Source: Candidatus Hydrogenedentota bacterium (lineage in GTDB: Bacteria > Hydrogenedentota > Hydrogenedentia > Hydrogenedentales > CAITNO01). From it: a DNA stretch of 7,923 bases. The notes under the pieces are model-generated. The model worked only from the letters and a program-made list of their open reading frames with translations. It was not told the DNA's origin and did no database searches. Below, piece by piece: positions 1 through 5,730 of this stretch; position 1 is the first letter of the stretch; every line of letters begins with the position of its first letter. The position numbers were made by a program, and so were the translations under genes. The DNA lies in the NCBI GenBank assembly GCA_011046175.1, contig DSBB01000279.1, forward strand, positions 1 to 7,923, in the 5' to 3' direction.

Positions 1-72
1 CCGTGAAAACGGGAATCCATCTGGCGTTAACAGTTCTTCTTGTATCTTCTGGATTCCCGTTTTCACGGGAAT
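1..72. repeat. Paired palindromic repeat of the ATTCCC-N8-GGGAAT type
   Basis: Bases 1-19 and 50-68 are perfect 19-base reverse complements, separated by 30 bases. The right copy is itself a hairpin: ATTCCCGT (53-60), loop TTTC (61-64), ACGGGAAT (65-72). The left copy is the same element in opposite orientation, and its outer few bases are cut off by the window edge. The core fits the 20-base dRS3 pattern known from Neisseria (ATTCCC, eight bases, GGGAAT), and similar short repeats occur between genes in many other bacteria. The two copies could also pair with each other into one long stem. They could act as a transcript end for a gene to the left, as a target for mobile elements, or have no role. 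Orientation and family are seen in the sequence; function is inferred. Confidence 0.75.
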
Positions 73-205
73 GACGGTAGTCGTGGTCTATAGGTCAAAC
101 TTACAAAAAATTGTCAGCCAACGGGTGTTAAGCGCCTAATACATCCCGAGTGTAACATACTTCGGACTGTTGTTGGACAAAGAGAACGGCCGCGCGCAGT
201 ACCTG
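73..205. other. Intergenic stretch before lipA, no gene seen
   Basis: No open frame with a plausible ribosome site is visible between the palindromic repeat and the lipA promoter. A TTGGAC at 173-178 resembles a -35 box, but it lies about 30 bases from the TATAAT at 209-214, too far for a normal sigma-70 spacer. I see no tRNA-like or riboswitch-like structure here. Confidence 0.5.
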
Positions 206-214
206 TGTTATAAT
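206..214 (+). promoter_or_regulatory. Extended -10 promoter element for lipA
   Basis: The bases read TGTTATAAT, a consensus extended -10 (TG, one base, TATAAT). No good -35 box sits 16-18 bases upstream, which is usual for extended -10 promoters. Transcription would start near 220-222. That makes the ATG at 217 too early to be the translation start and favours the ATG at 271. This is inferred from consensus matching only. Confidence 0.55.
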
Positions 215-270
215 AAATGCTCTTTCAAGCATTACTCCGGTCTGTTCCAGGCAGACAAGAATCAGCCGTC

Positions 271-1188
271 ATGGTGAATGAACAACCTGTAACCGTCATG
301 TCTCATCCAATTTCCAAGGCGCATCGCGAATTTCCGGCGTGGCTGCGGCGTTCCCTGCCCGCTTCCGGCGATATGGAACAGGTGCGCGCAACGCTGCAGC
401 ATCTGTCGTTGAATACTGTGTGCCGCAGCGCGCAATGTCCGAACCAGTGCGAATGCTGGCAACGCGGTACGGCTACGTTTATGATACTGGGCGAGGTGTG
501 TTCACGGGATTGCGCCTTCTGCGGCGTGGCGTCGGGAACACCCCTGCCTCCCGATCCCGGAGAGCCGGAGCGCATCGCCGAGGCGGTGGCGCGCCTGATG
601 TTGCGCCATGCCGTCATTACCACAGTAACCCGGGACGACCTGCCTGACGGCGGCGCGTCGCACTTCATCAATGTCATCGGCGCCATCCGGAGGCGTTGCG
701 CGAAAACGTCGGTGGAGGTGTTAACATCGGATTTTGCGGGCGATTTGAAGGCTGCGGCGCGCGTCGCAAAGGCCGCCCCCGAGGTGTTCGGGCACAACAT
801 TGAAACGGTTTCACGGCTGCACGGCGAATTGCGCGATCCGCGCGCCTCTTATACGCGAAGCATGGAAGTGCTGCGCTGCGCCCGGGAAACGCTGCCCGCG
901 GCCTGTCATGTGAAATCAGGATTTATGGTTGGATGCGGCGAGACGGAATCGGAGGTGGTCGAGGCGTTGCGCGACCTTGTTTGCGCCGGTTGTGACGCGG
1001 TAACCATCGGACAGTATCTGAAGCCGTCGGGCGGACGCTTCGATGTGCAGGAGTTCGTGCCGCCGGAACAATTTGCCCGCTACGAAAAAATTGCGTATGA
1101 TCTGGGTTTTCACTCTGCAATGACAGGGCCGTTCGTGCGCAGTTCCTACCATGCCGAGGAACTCACCGCAAAACACCGCGCGGGATAA
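271..1188 (+). CDS. lipA: Lipoyl synthase (radical SAM)
   Basis: LipA inserts two sulfurs into octanoyl groups attached to lipoyl-domain lysines, the last step of lipoate cofactor assembly in the cytoplasm. Residues are numbered here from the upstream ATG at 217. The auxiliary [4Fe-4S] cysteines are in VCRSAQCPNQCECW (C69, C74, C80; C-X4-C-X5-C). The radical SAM cluster is CSRDCAFC (C95, C99, C102). The C-terminal RSSY signature (308-311) supplies the conserved serine ligand of the auxiliary cluster. TRDDLPDGGASHF and GHNIETV also match the family, although the usual NHN is GHN here. The frame is open from 217, but a consensus extended -10 at 206-214 implies a start at 271 (305 aa) or 298 (296 aa). 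Family similarity begins near REFPAWLRRSLP, after both. Neither start has a strong Shine-Dalgarno site. The next gene encodes a lipoyl domain, the expected substrate. Confidence 0.95.
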   Translation: MVNEQPVTVMSHPISKAHREFPAWLRRSLPASGDMEQVRATLQHLSLNTVCRSAQCPNQCECWQRGTATFMILGEVCSRDCAFCGVASGTPLPPDPGEPERIAEAVARLMLRHAVITTVTRDDLPDGGASHFINVIGAIRRRCAKTSVEVLTSDFAGDLKAAARVAKAAPEVFGHNIETVSRLHGELRDPRASYTRSMEVLRCARETLPAACHVKSGFMVGCGETESEVVEALRDLVCAGCDAVTIGQYLKPSGGRFDVQEFVPPEQFARYEKIAYDLGFHSAMTGPFVRSSYHAEELTAKHRAG

Positions 1189-1202
1189 GAAAAGGAAATG
1201 AT

Positions 1203-1250
1203 ATGCGTTTCAGGTATTCAATCAGGTATCATTACGAAAGGTCTGCATGA
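1203..1250 (+). CDS. Possible 15-codon leader ORF overlapping the lipoyl-domain start
   Basis: An ATG at 1203 opens the peptide MRFRYSIRYHYERSA. It is preceded at a good distance by AAAGGA (1191-1196, spacing 6). Its TGA (1248-1250) overlaps the ATG of the lipoyl-domain gene at 1247 by three bases, the layout expected for translational coupling. The peptide is rich in Arg and Tyr and resembles nothing I know. It may be chance or a remnant of a longer gene. Position and spacing are seen; function is speculation. Confidence 0.2.
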   Translation: MRFRYSIRYHYERSA

Positions 1251-1504
1251 TGACGGCATTCGTGGAGGTACTGCTGCCCGATGTGGGCGGCGGCGATAAG
1301 GCTGATGCGGCTGTTGTTTCGTTCTGGCCTGTTGCCGTCGGCGCAACATTGCGGGCAGGCGACGACTTGCTTGAAATCGTTACAGACAAGGCCAGTTTTG
1401 TGGTGCCCTGTCCGCAGGCGGGCGTGCTGCGCGAAAAAAGAGTGGAGGAAGATGACCGCGTCCGCGCCGGCGACGTCATTGCCGTCATCGAGGTCGAGAT
1501 TTAG
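1247..1504 (+). CDS. Stand-alone lipoyl-domain (biotinyl/lipoyl attachment) protein
   Basis: The whole 85-residue product is a single lipoyl domain of the kind at the N-terminus of 2-oxoacid dehydrogenase E2 subunits. It starts with the E2-like VLLPDVGGG (residues 8-16) and carries the attachment motif EIVTDKAS, with K48 as the predicted lipoylated lysine. PCPQAGVL and RVRAGDVIAVIEVE form the second half of the barrel. There is no peripheral-subunit-binding or acyltransferase domain after it; the frame ends cleanly at 1504. GAAAGG (1236-1241) is a good ribosome site for either ATG (1247 or 1250). The gene lies 58 bases after lipA, so it is probably co-transcribed and modified by that enzyme. 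It could be a mobile lipoyl carrier, similar in concept to GcvH or the LbpA proteins of sulfur oxidisers, or a leftover E2 fragment. The partner enzymes are not in this window. Confidence 0.88.
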   Translation: MMTAFVEVLLPDVGGGDKADAAVVSFWPVAVGATLRAGDDLLEIVTDKASFVVPCPQAGVLREKRVEEDDRVRAGDVIAVIEVEI

Positions 1505-1559
1505 CCCGTCAACGCGTTTTTTCCGTCGGAAAGATGCGATGGCGGGAGTTGTGCGTATA

Positions 1560-1568
1560 TGTCATAAT
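1560..1568 (+). promoter_or_regulatory. Candidate extended -10 promoter for hom-thrC
   Basis: The bases TGTCATAAT form an extended -10 with five of six matches to TATAAT. It is placed so that transcription would begin near 1575, about 24 bases before the hom ATG. No good -35 is seen. It resembles the lipA element TGTTATAAT. It would allow hom-thrC to be expressed independently of lipA. Consensus matching only. Confidence 0.4.
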
Positions 1569-1598
1569 CAGCAACTCGCGTAAGGAAAGAAAATACTC

Positions 1599-2873
1599 AT
1601 GGGAATAGGCGTAGGCGTAATCGGCGCCGGCACGGTCGGCGGCGGCGTAATTGAAATTCTATCGGCAAACACCGGTGTAATCGCGGACAAGACGGGCGCG
1701 CAGGTCGCGTTGCGTCATGTGGCGGAATTAAAACAGGAACTGTTGCAGGATTGTGATCTCGAGGGCGTAACGGTCAGCGCCGACGCCAACGCGTTGATTC
1801 ATGATCCGCAGGTGCATGTGGTATGCGAACTGATCGGCGGGTTGGAGCCCGCGAAGACATTTATACTTGAGGCGCTCAACGCCAAAAAGCACGTGGTCAC
1901 CGCAAACAAAATGCTGCTGGCCAAGCATGGCGCCGAACTGGCGGAAGCCGCCGCGCGCAACGGCGTGGGACTGCGCTATGAAGCGGCGGTCGCCGGCGCC
2001 ATTCCCATCATTAAAGCGTTGCGCGAGGGGCTTGCCGCCAATCATATTCACGCCGTTTACGGAATCCTCAACGGAACCTGCAACTATATACTGAGCCGCA
2101 TGACCTATGAGGGACTCGAATTCCAAGAGACGCTGGATCAGGCCATTGCGAACGGATTTGCGGAGACGCCGCCCGACCTTGATATTGAAGGGCATGATAC
2201 GGCTCACAAATGCCAGATACTCGCGTCGCTGGCCTACAGCACCAAGGTGAGTCTGGACGCCATCCCCGTCGAAGGCATTACAAACATTACCCATCTTGAC
2301 GTCGCATACGCCAGGGAAATGGGGTGCGTCATCAAACTGCTTGCCGTTGTCCGCAAGGTTGAAGGCGAAATCGAAGCGCGCGTGCATCCCACACTGGTGC
2401 CCGAAACCCATTTGCTGGCCGCGGTTCGCAACGAGTTTAACGCTGTCTACGTTGAAAGCGACTGCGCCGACGCAACGCTGTATTACGGGCGGGGCGCGGG
2501 ACGCCTGCCGACGGCGAGCGCCGTGGTTGCGGATATCGTGGACATCGCCCGGCGCGGGGAAGCGCCGGCGTTGCCTCCTTTTTCCTATACGCATGCGCTG
2601 GAAGTGCGCGACATCGGATTGCTGGAAGGCAGGTATTATCTCTGCCTTACCACGGAAGACCATCCGGGGGTGTTGGGCAAGGTATGCACCATACTCGGCA
2701 AGCACGGCGTAAGCATCGCGTCCTGCATACAAAAGAACAGGGGGGAAGGCGAACCTGTTCACGTCATATTAATGACCCATACCTCCATAGAATCAGGGGT
2801 CATTGCCGCCCTCGCGGAAATAGACCGGTTGGATTTCATTACCGAAGCCACGCACCTGTTGCGTGTCCTGTAA
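1599..2873 (+). CDS. hom: Homoserine dehydrogenase with C-terminal ACT domain
   Basis: This enzyme reduces aspartate semialdehyde to homoserine with NAD(P)H, the branch point to threonine and methionine. The 424 residues fit the usual monofunctional form (about 420-440). The N-terminal Rossmann motif is VIGAGTVGGGV (7-17, GxGxxG). VVTANKMLLAKHG (99-111) holds the conserved ANK region. The catalytic domain shows GILNGTCNYIL (155-165) and DLDIEGHDTAHK (193-204) with the conserved Asp and Lys. YYGRGAGRLPTASAVVADI (295-313) is also typical. Residues from about 345 form an ACT domain (LTTEDHPGVLGKVCTILGKHGVSI), which suggests allosteric feedback, classically by threonine. One oddity is EAAVAGAIPII, where the family usually has a glycine before IPII. 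AAGGA (1582-1586) is the likely ribosome site, at a long 12-base spacing. thrC follows after 16 bases. Confidence 0.96.
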   Translation: MGIGVGVIGAGTVGGGVIEILSANTGVIADKTGAQVALRHVAELKQELLQDCDLEGVTVSADANALIHDPQVHVVCELIGGLEPAKTFILEALNAKKHVVTANKMLLAKHGAELAEAAARNGVGLRYEAAVAGAIPIIKALREGLAANHIHAVYGILNGTCNYILSRMTYEGLEFQETLDQAIANGFAETPPDLDIEGHDTAHKCQILASLAYSTKVSLDAIPVEGITNITHLDVAYAREMGCVIKLLAVVRKVEGEIEARVHPTLVPETHLLAAVRNEFNAVYVESDCADATLYYGRGAGRLPTASAVVADIVDIARRGEAPALPPFSYTHALEVRDIGLLEGRYYLCLTTEDHPGVLGKVCTILGKHGVSIASCIQKNRGEGEPVHVILMTHTSIESGVIAALAEIDRLDFITEATHLLRVL

Positions 2874-2875
2874 GC

Positions 2876-2882
2876 GGAAAGG
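2876..2882 (+). promoter_or_regulatory. Ribosome binding site that sets the thrC start
   Basis: GGAAAGG lies 7 bases before the ATG at 2890. The frame is open to a GTG at 2863 inside the end of hom, but that GTG has no matching site. ATG 2890 is therefore the preferred start. Confidence 0.6.
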
Positions 2883-2889
2883 CATTCGC

Positions 2890-3984
2890 ATGAATAATCC
2901 CGGAGTCATCGAACGCTATCGCAAGCATCTGCCCGTGACCGATTCAACGCGCATTATAACCTTGAACGAGGGTTCCACGCCGCTCATTGCCGCAGGCCGC
3001 CTGAGCGCGGCGTTGCATCCGCGGCTTGAAGTCTATCTCAAGTATGAAGGGTTAAACCCGACAGGTTCATTTAAGGATCGCGGCATGACAATGGCGGTGA
3101 CCCATGCCGTCGAGGAAGAGTATGAAATGGTCATGTGCGCGTCCACGGGCAATACTTCCGCTTCAGCGGCGGCATACTCGGCGCGGGCGGGAATCAAATG
3201 CGTCGTACTGATTCCGCAGGGGAAAATCGCGTTCGGCAAACTGTCGCAGGCCATGGTACATGGCGCGCAGGTCATTCAGGTGCTCGGCAATTTCGACGAG
3301 GCGCTTACGCTCGTGCGTCAGATATGTGAAAATTTTCCCATTGCGCTGGTTAACTCCATAAACCCTTATCGCATCGAGGGACAAAAGACGGGGGCTTTCG
3401 AGATATTGGATGATTTTAACGGCATTGCGCCCGACTTCCAAGCCATGCCCGTGGGCAATGCGGGCAACATTACCGCCTATTGGAAAGGGTACAAGGAATA
3501 TCATGCCCACCGCAAGAGTGACGGCCTGCCGCGCATGCTCGGATTTCAGGCGGCGGGTTCCGCGCCCATCGTTCTGGGACATCCCGTCAAGGAGCCGCAT
3601 ACATTCGCCACGGCCATCCGCATCGGAAACCCCGCCAGTTGGAAGTCTGCGGAAGCGGCGCGGGACGAGTCCGGCGGCTTGATTGACATGGTTACGGATG
3701 ACGAGATTCGGGATGCGTACACCCTGCTGGCGCGAACGGAAGGCGTGTTCTGCGAACCGGCAAGCGCCGCAAGCATCGCAGGACTGAAAAAACTGGCGGA
3801 CCAAGGCTTCTTCGACACCGTCGAGCCGCGCGCAGGCGACCAAATACGCATCGTATGCATTCTTACCGGACACGGCCTCAAAGACCCGGACAACGCTATT
3901 GCCGTGGCGTCGGAACCGAGCACCGTCGAGCCGTGCGAAGAGAAAATTGTCGAGGCGCTTGGTTTCGCGCCCGCCGTCGTGTAG
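2890..3984 (+). CDS. thrC: Threonine synthase (PLP-dependent, fold type II)
   Basis: ThrC converts O-phosphohomoserine to threonine. The 364-residue product has the PLP-lysine motif NPTGSFKDRGM (residues 56-66; K62 forms the Schiff base). It also has the conserved CASTGNTSASAAAYSARAG segment, the phosphate-binding glycine loop VGNAGN, and LTGHGLKDP near the C-terminus. Length and motifs match the short Bacillus-like class, not the longer E. coli-type enzyme. A tail of about 20 residues rich in Glu, Pro and Val follows the conserved core. The gene begins 16 bases after hom and almost certainly shares its transcript. The substrate-making homoserine kinase (thrB) is absent from the window and must be encoded elsewhere. 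The ATG at 2890 is chosen over the GTG at 2863 because of the ribosome site at 2876-2882. Confidence 0.95.
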   Translation: MNNPGVIERYRKHLPVTDSTRIITLNEGSTPLIAAGRLSAALHPRLEVYLKYEGLNPTGSFKDRGMTMAVTHAVEEEYEMVMCASTGNTSASAAAYSARAGIKCVVLIPQGKIAFGKLSQAMVHGAQVIQVLGNFDEALTLVRQICENFPIALVNSINPYRIEGQKTGAFEILDDFNGIAPDFQAMPVGNAGNITAYWKGYKEYHAHRKSDGLPRMLGFQAAGSAPIVLGHPVKEPHTFATAIRIGNPASWKSAEAARDESGGLIDMVTDDEIRDAYTLLARTEGVFCEPASAASIAGLKKLADQGFFDTVEPRAGDQIRIVCILTGHGLKDPDNAIAVASEPSTVEPCEEKIVEALGFAPAVV

Positions 3985-3998
3985 TATAACCGCGTATC

Positions 3999-4847
3999 AT
4001 GATCTATCCAAGAACCATAGCGCCGGAAATGCGCCGGATACCCGTCGCAGACATCTCCATCGCTTTGTGGGAATATCCGGGGGATGCGCCGCCCATCTTG
4101 TTTTTCCATTGTACGGGCGTTTGCGCGCGGATATGGGACCCGGTTGTTTCGCGGCTGTCAATCAAAAATAGAATCCATGCGCCCGACGCGCGCGGCCACG
4201 GCGACTCGGACAAGCCGCGTGTGGCGGCGGCGTACACTTGGCGCGGCTTCGGCGGCGATGTGCTGGCGGTCGCCGACGCGCTGCAACTGCCCGAAGGCGC
4301 ATGGGCGGTCGGGCATTCCGGCGGCGCGTCCGCCATCGTGTACGCCGAACTGACACGTCCCGGACGTTTCGCGCGCGTGGCGCTCATAGACGCCATCATC
4401 GCGCCGCCCGAATTTTTCCCCACCGCCATGCCCCTCGCGGAAAGGTCGCGCAGGCGCAGGCACGTGTTCGACTCGCGAAACGCCGCGCGGCAGCGGCTGG
4501 GCAACAAGCCGCCCATGGAGACATGGCATCCCGAGGCGCTTGACGCCTACATCGCCCACGGGTTCGCAGACCGCGACGACGGAAGGGTCGAACTGAAATG
4601 CCCCGGCGAACTCGAAGCCTATGTATACGAATACGGCGGCGTCATCAACCTCTATGATCGCCTTGGCGAAATGCGCGCCGAAGCGCTCGTCATCACCGGC
4701 GAGAACAGCTACATGGTCGAACACGCCCATCGCCAGCACAGCCATCTGCCCCGCGCCGAACTCGTCACCCTCCCCGACGCCGGACATTTCATCCCCCAAG
4801 AAAAACCGGCGGAAACCGCAGCGCTCATCAGCGACTGGTTCAAATGA
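3999..4847 (+). CDS. Alpha/beta-hydrolase fold protein, substrate unknown
   Basis: The 282 residues form a classic single-domain alpha/beta-hydrolase. FFHCTG (35-40) is the oxyanion-hole region. DARGHGDSDKP (63-73) is a family hallmark. The nucleophile elbow is VGHSGG (104-109; Ser107), and the catalytic histidine is in DAGHF (His263). The usual third acid after strand 7 (commonly Gly-x-x-Asp) is not obvious: the segment reads VITGENSYMVE (231-241), so Glu235 or Asp131 (LIDA, after strand 6) may serve. No signal peptide is seen, so it is probably cytoplasmic. It starts 14 bases after thrC without a Shine-Dalgarno site; a later ATG at 4029 is an alternative. A TATAAC at 3985-3990 could give a leaderless message. 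It could be an esterase, C-C hydrolase or lactonase. It is too short and lacks the motifs to be homoserine acetyltransferase (MetX). Confidence 0.88.
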   Translation: MIYPRTIAPEMRRIPVADISIALWEYPGDAPPILFFHCTGVCARIWDPVVSRLSIKNRIHAPDARGHGDSDKPRVAAAYTWRGFGGDVLAVADALQLPEGAWAVGHSGGASAIVYAELTRPGRFARVALIDAIIAPPEFFPTAMPLAERSRRRRHVFDSRNAARQRLGNKPPMETWHPEALDAYIAHGFADRDDGRVELKCPGELEAYVYEYGGVINLYDRLGEMRAEALVITGENSYMVEHAHRQHSHLPRAELVTLPDAGHFIPQEKPAETAALISDWFK

Positions 4848-4980
4848 CCCGTACATTGTTTGTGTTTTGTTCTTTTACAATTAAAGCGCCTTTTTTCGTT
4901 GCTTTTTGTTCTTTGGTAACAGTTTAGCCGAACGGCAAAAAAAACATAACGAATCCAGAATCCTCATATCATTGCTCATT
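4848..4980. other. AT-rich intergenic stretch after the hydrolase
   Basis: This stretch is clearly richer in A and T than the genes around it. It holds an 11-base direct repeat, TTTTGTTCTTT, at 4865-4875 and 4904-4914, and several T runs. No strong GC stem directly before a T run is visible, so I do not call a Rho-independent terminator, although transcription from the hydrolase gene probably ends here. I see no gene. Confidence 0.5.
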
Positions 4981-5048
4981 TGGACTGCGCAAGCCGCGCT
5001 TGCGCTTTCGCCGTCTATGGACTACGCAAGCCATGCTTGCGCAGTCCA
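4981..5048. repeat. Pair of related hairpin repeats with perfect 14-base outer inverted repeats
   Basis: Two units of one element stand side by side. Unit 1 (4981-5005) contains a perfect hairpin: GCGCAAGC (4987-4994), loop CGC, GCTTGCGC (4998-5005). Unit 2 (5018-5048) is a near-perfect palindrome: TGGACT, CGCAAGC, loop CAT, GCTTGCG, AGTCCA, with one A/C mismatch at 5024/5042. The outer ends, 4981-4994 and 5035-5048, are exact reverse complements, so the pair can also fold as one long stem. Unit 1 lacks the right-hand AGTCCA. The arrangement resembles a dispersed REP/BIME-type intergenic element or a small non-autonomous mobile element. The structure is seen; the class is inferred. Confidence 0.75.
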
Positions 5049-5060
5049 CAAGGAAACGAC

Positions 5061-5099
5061 ATGTCAGATTTGACAGAAGGCGGGTACGCTGAAGCGTGA
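5061..5099 (+). other. 12-codon mini-ORF with a ribosome site, doubtful
   Basis: The ATG at 5061 starts MSDLTEGGYAEA and ends at TGA 5097-5099. AAGGA lies about 6 bases upstream, directly after the hairpin repeat. It may be the remnant start of a lost gene, a tiny peptide, or chance. Nothing else supports expression. Confidence 0.12.
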
Positions 5100-5141
5100 A
5101 CAACGTACGGAGATTTTCCGGGGCGCCGGTAAATTGCGCCG

Positions 5142-5552
5142 TCAGAACTGGTTTCGCCAGCGCTCAAACTCTTCGGGCTGTTCTTCCGGCGCTTCCCAGT
5201 AGGAGTCGGTTTTCGGCAGCCACTTGCGCTTTAACGGGTCTTCGCTGAAAAGACGCATGACGACGCCCATGGGCACAATGATCAACCAGTACATGACCGT
5301 CAGCATCAGGTGGGTCACCAGCCAGTTCAATACCAGCGCAAATTTGATCCACACGACGAACACCGGTTGCAGCGCGCGCGGCAGCAGCAGCCCGAAACAC
5401 GCGAACGCGCCCGCCACCACAAAGAACCAGACCGGGAAGTGGGCAAACCCGTGAAGGGCGAACCGTATCAGGCCGATGACGATGATGGCCGCCGCCATCA
5501 TCAGCCCGAATTTGCGTTGTTCCGTCCTGCTTGAAGTGTCTATGTCCAACAT
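5142..5552 (-). CDS. SxtJ-family small membrane protein
   Basis: The 136-residue product has an acidic/basic N-terminus and hydrophobic segments at about 16-34, 39-62 (possibly two close turns) and 66-98. A soluble tail follows with the pattern PMGVVMRLFSEDPL, then KRKWLPKTDSYWEAP. The Pro-x-Gly...Arg-Leu...Asp-Pro-Leu...Ser-Tyr-Trp series is characteristic, as I know it, of the SxtJ family, named from the saxitoxin cluster. SxtJ members often sit next to a carbamoyltransferase and a tiny membrane protein in exopolysaccharide or exosortase loci. No such partners are present here, so the gene is an orphan in this window. The start is well supported: AGGA (complement of 5561-5564) is 8 bases from the ATG. 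The gene is transcribed away from arsR. Molecular function is unknown, and the family call rests on memory of its motifs. Confidence 0.8.
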   Translation of the reverse strand: MLDIDTSSRTEQRKFGLMMAAAIIVIGLIRFALHGFAHFPVWFFVVAGAFACFGLLLPRALQPVFVVWIKFALVLNWLVTHLMLTVMYWLIIVPMGVVMRLFSEDPLKRKWLPKTDSYWEAPEEQPEEFERWRNQF

Positions 5553-5615
5553 GCCTGATTTCCTGTCCGTTCCATGCGGTTGCCGACGCCTGCGCGCGGC
5601 GCCGTGTTTGCGGAG

Positions 5616-5645
5616 ATGTTACTTGACGGGATATGCGATATGCAA
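5616..5645 (-). promoter_or_regulatory. Weak candidate promoter for the SxtJ-like gene
   Basis: On the minus strand TTGCAT (complement of 5640-5645) and TAACAT (complement of 5616-5621) are separated by 18 bases. The match to sigma-70 consensus is modest. It would give a leader of about 55-60 bases before the start codon. Confidence 0.25.
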
Positions 5646-5656
5646 ACGGAAGAAGT

Positions 5657-5670
5657 GAACATGCATGTCC
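5657..5670. promoter_or_regulatory. Palindromic candidate operator between the divergent genes
   Basis: ACATGCATGT (5659-5668) is a perfect 10-base palindrome, extended by one more matching pair (G5657/C5670) after a mismatch. It lies just upstream of both inferred -35 boxes in the only divergent intergenic region of the window. ArsR-family repressors bind short dyads near their own promoters, so this is a reasonable but unproven operator. Confidence 0.35.
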
Positions 5671-5674
5671 GCCA

Positions 5675-5704
5675 TTGGCGAATGGGCGCCGTCTTTGATA
5701 GAAT
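5675..5704 (+). promoter_or_regulatory. Candidate sigma-70 promoter for the ArsR-family gene
   Basis: TTGGCG (5675-5680) and TAGAAT (5699-5704) are 18 bases apart and match the -35 and -10 consensus at four and five positions. Transcription would start near 5711, about 20 bases before the ATG, leaving room for the CGGAG ribosome site at 5718-5722. Confidence 0.4.
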
Positions 5705-5730
5705 AACCGCAGCAACCGGAGATTTTACAG

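Noticed and set aside
303..800. Minus-strand open frame opposite lipA
   Set aside because: It is a shadow frame; lipA has all its catalytic motifs on the plus strand.
1505..1598. Possible continuation of the lipoyl domain into an E2 catalytic part
   Set aside because: No peripheral-subunit-binding or acyltransferase residues are visible in any frame of the 94-base gap before hom.
1728..2762. Long minus-strand open frame of 344 codons
   Set aside because: It lies fully antisense to hom, has no recognisable domain, and arises from the GC-rich codon pattern of the real gene.
3999..4847. Homoserine O-acetyltransferase (MetX), given its alpha/beta-hydrolase fold and position
   Set aside because: The protein is about 90 residues too short and carries GHSGG and RGHGDSD motifs typical of general hydrolases.
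4882..4896. Rho-independent terminator (AAAGCGCCTTTTTT)
   Set aside because: The stem is four weak A/T-rich pairs; too little to support the call.
4981..5048. CRISPR array
   Set aside because: Only two non-identical palindromic units, no regular spacers and no cas genes.
5093..5141. Terminator for the SxtJ-like gene
   Set aside because: GGCGC and GCGCC arms exist, but no T run follows on the minus strand.
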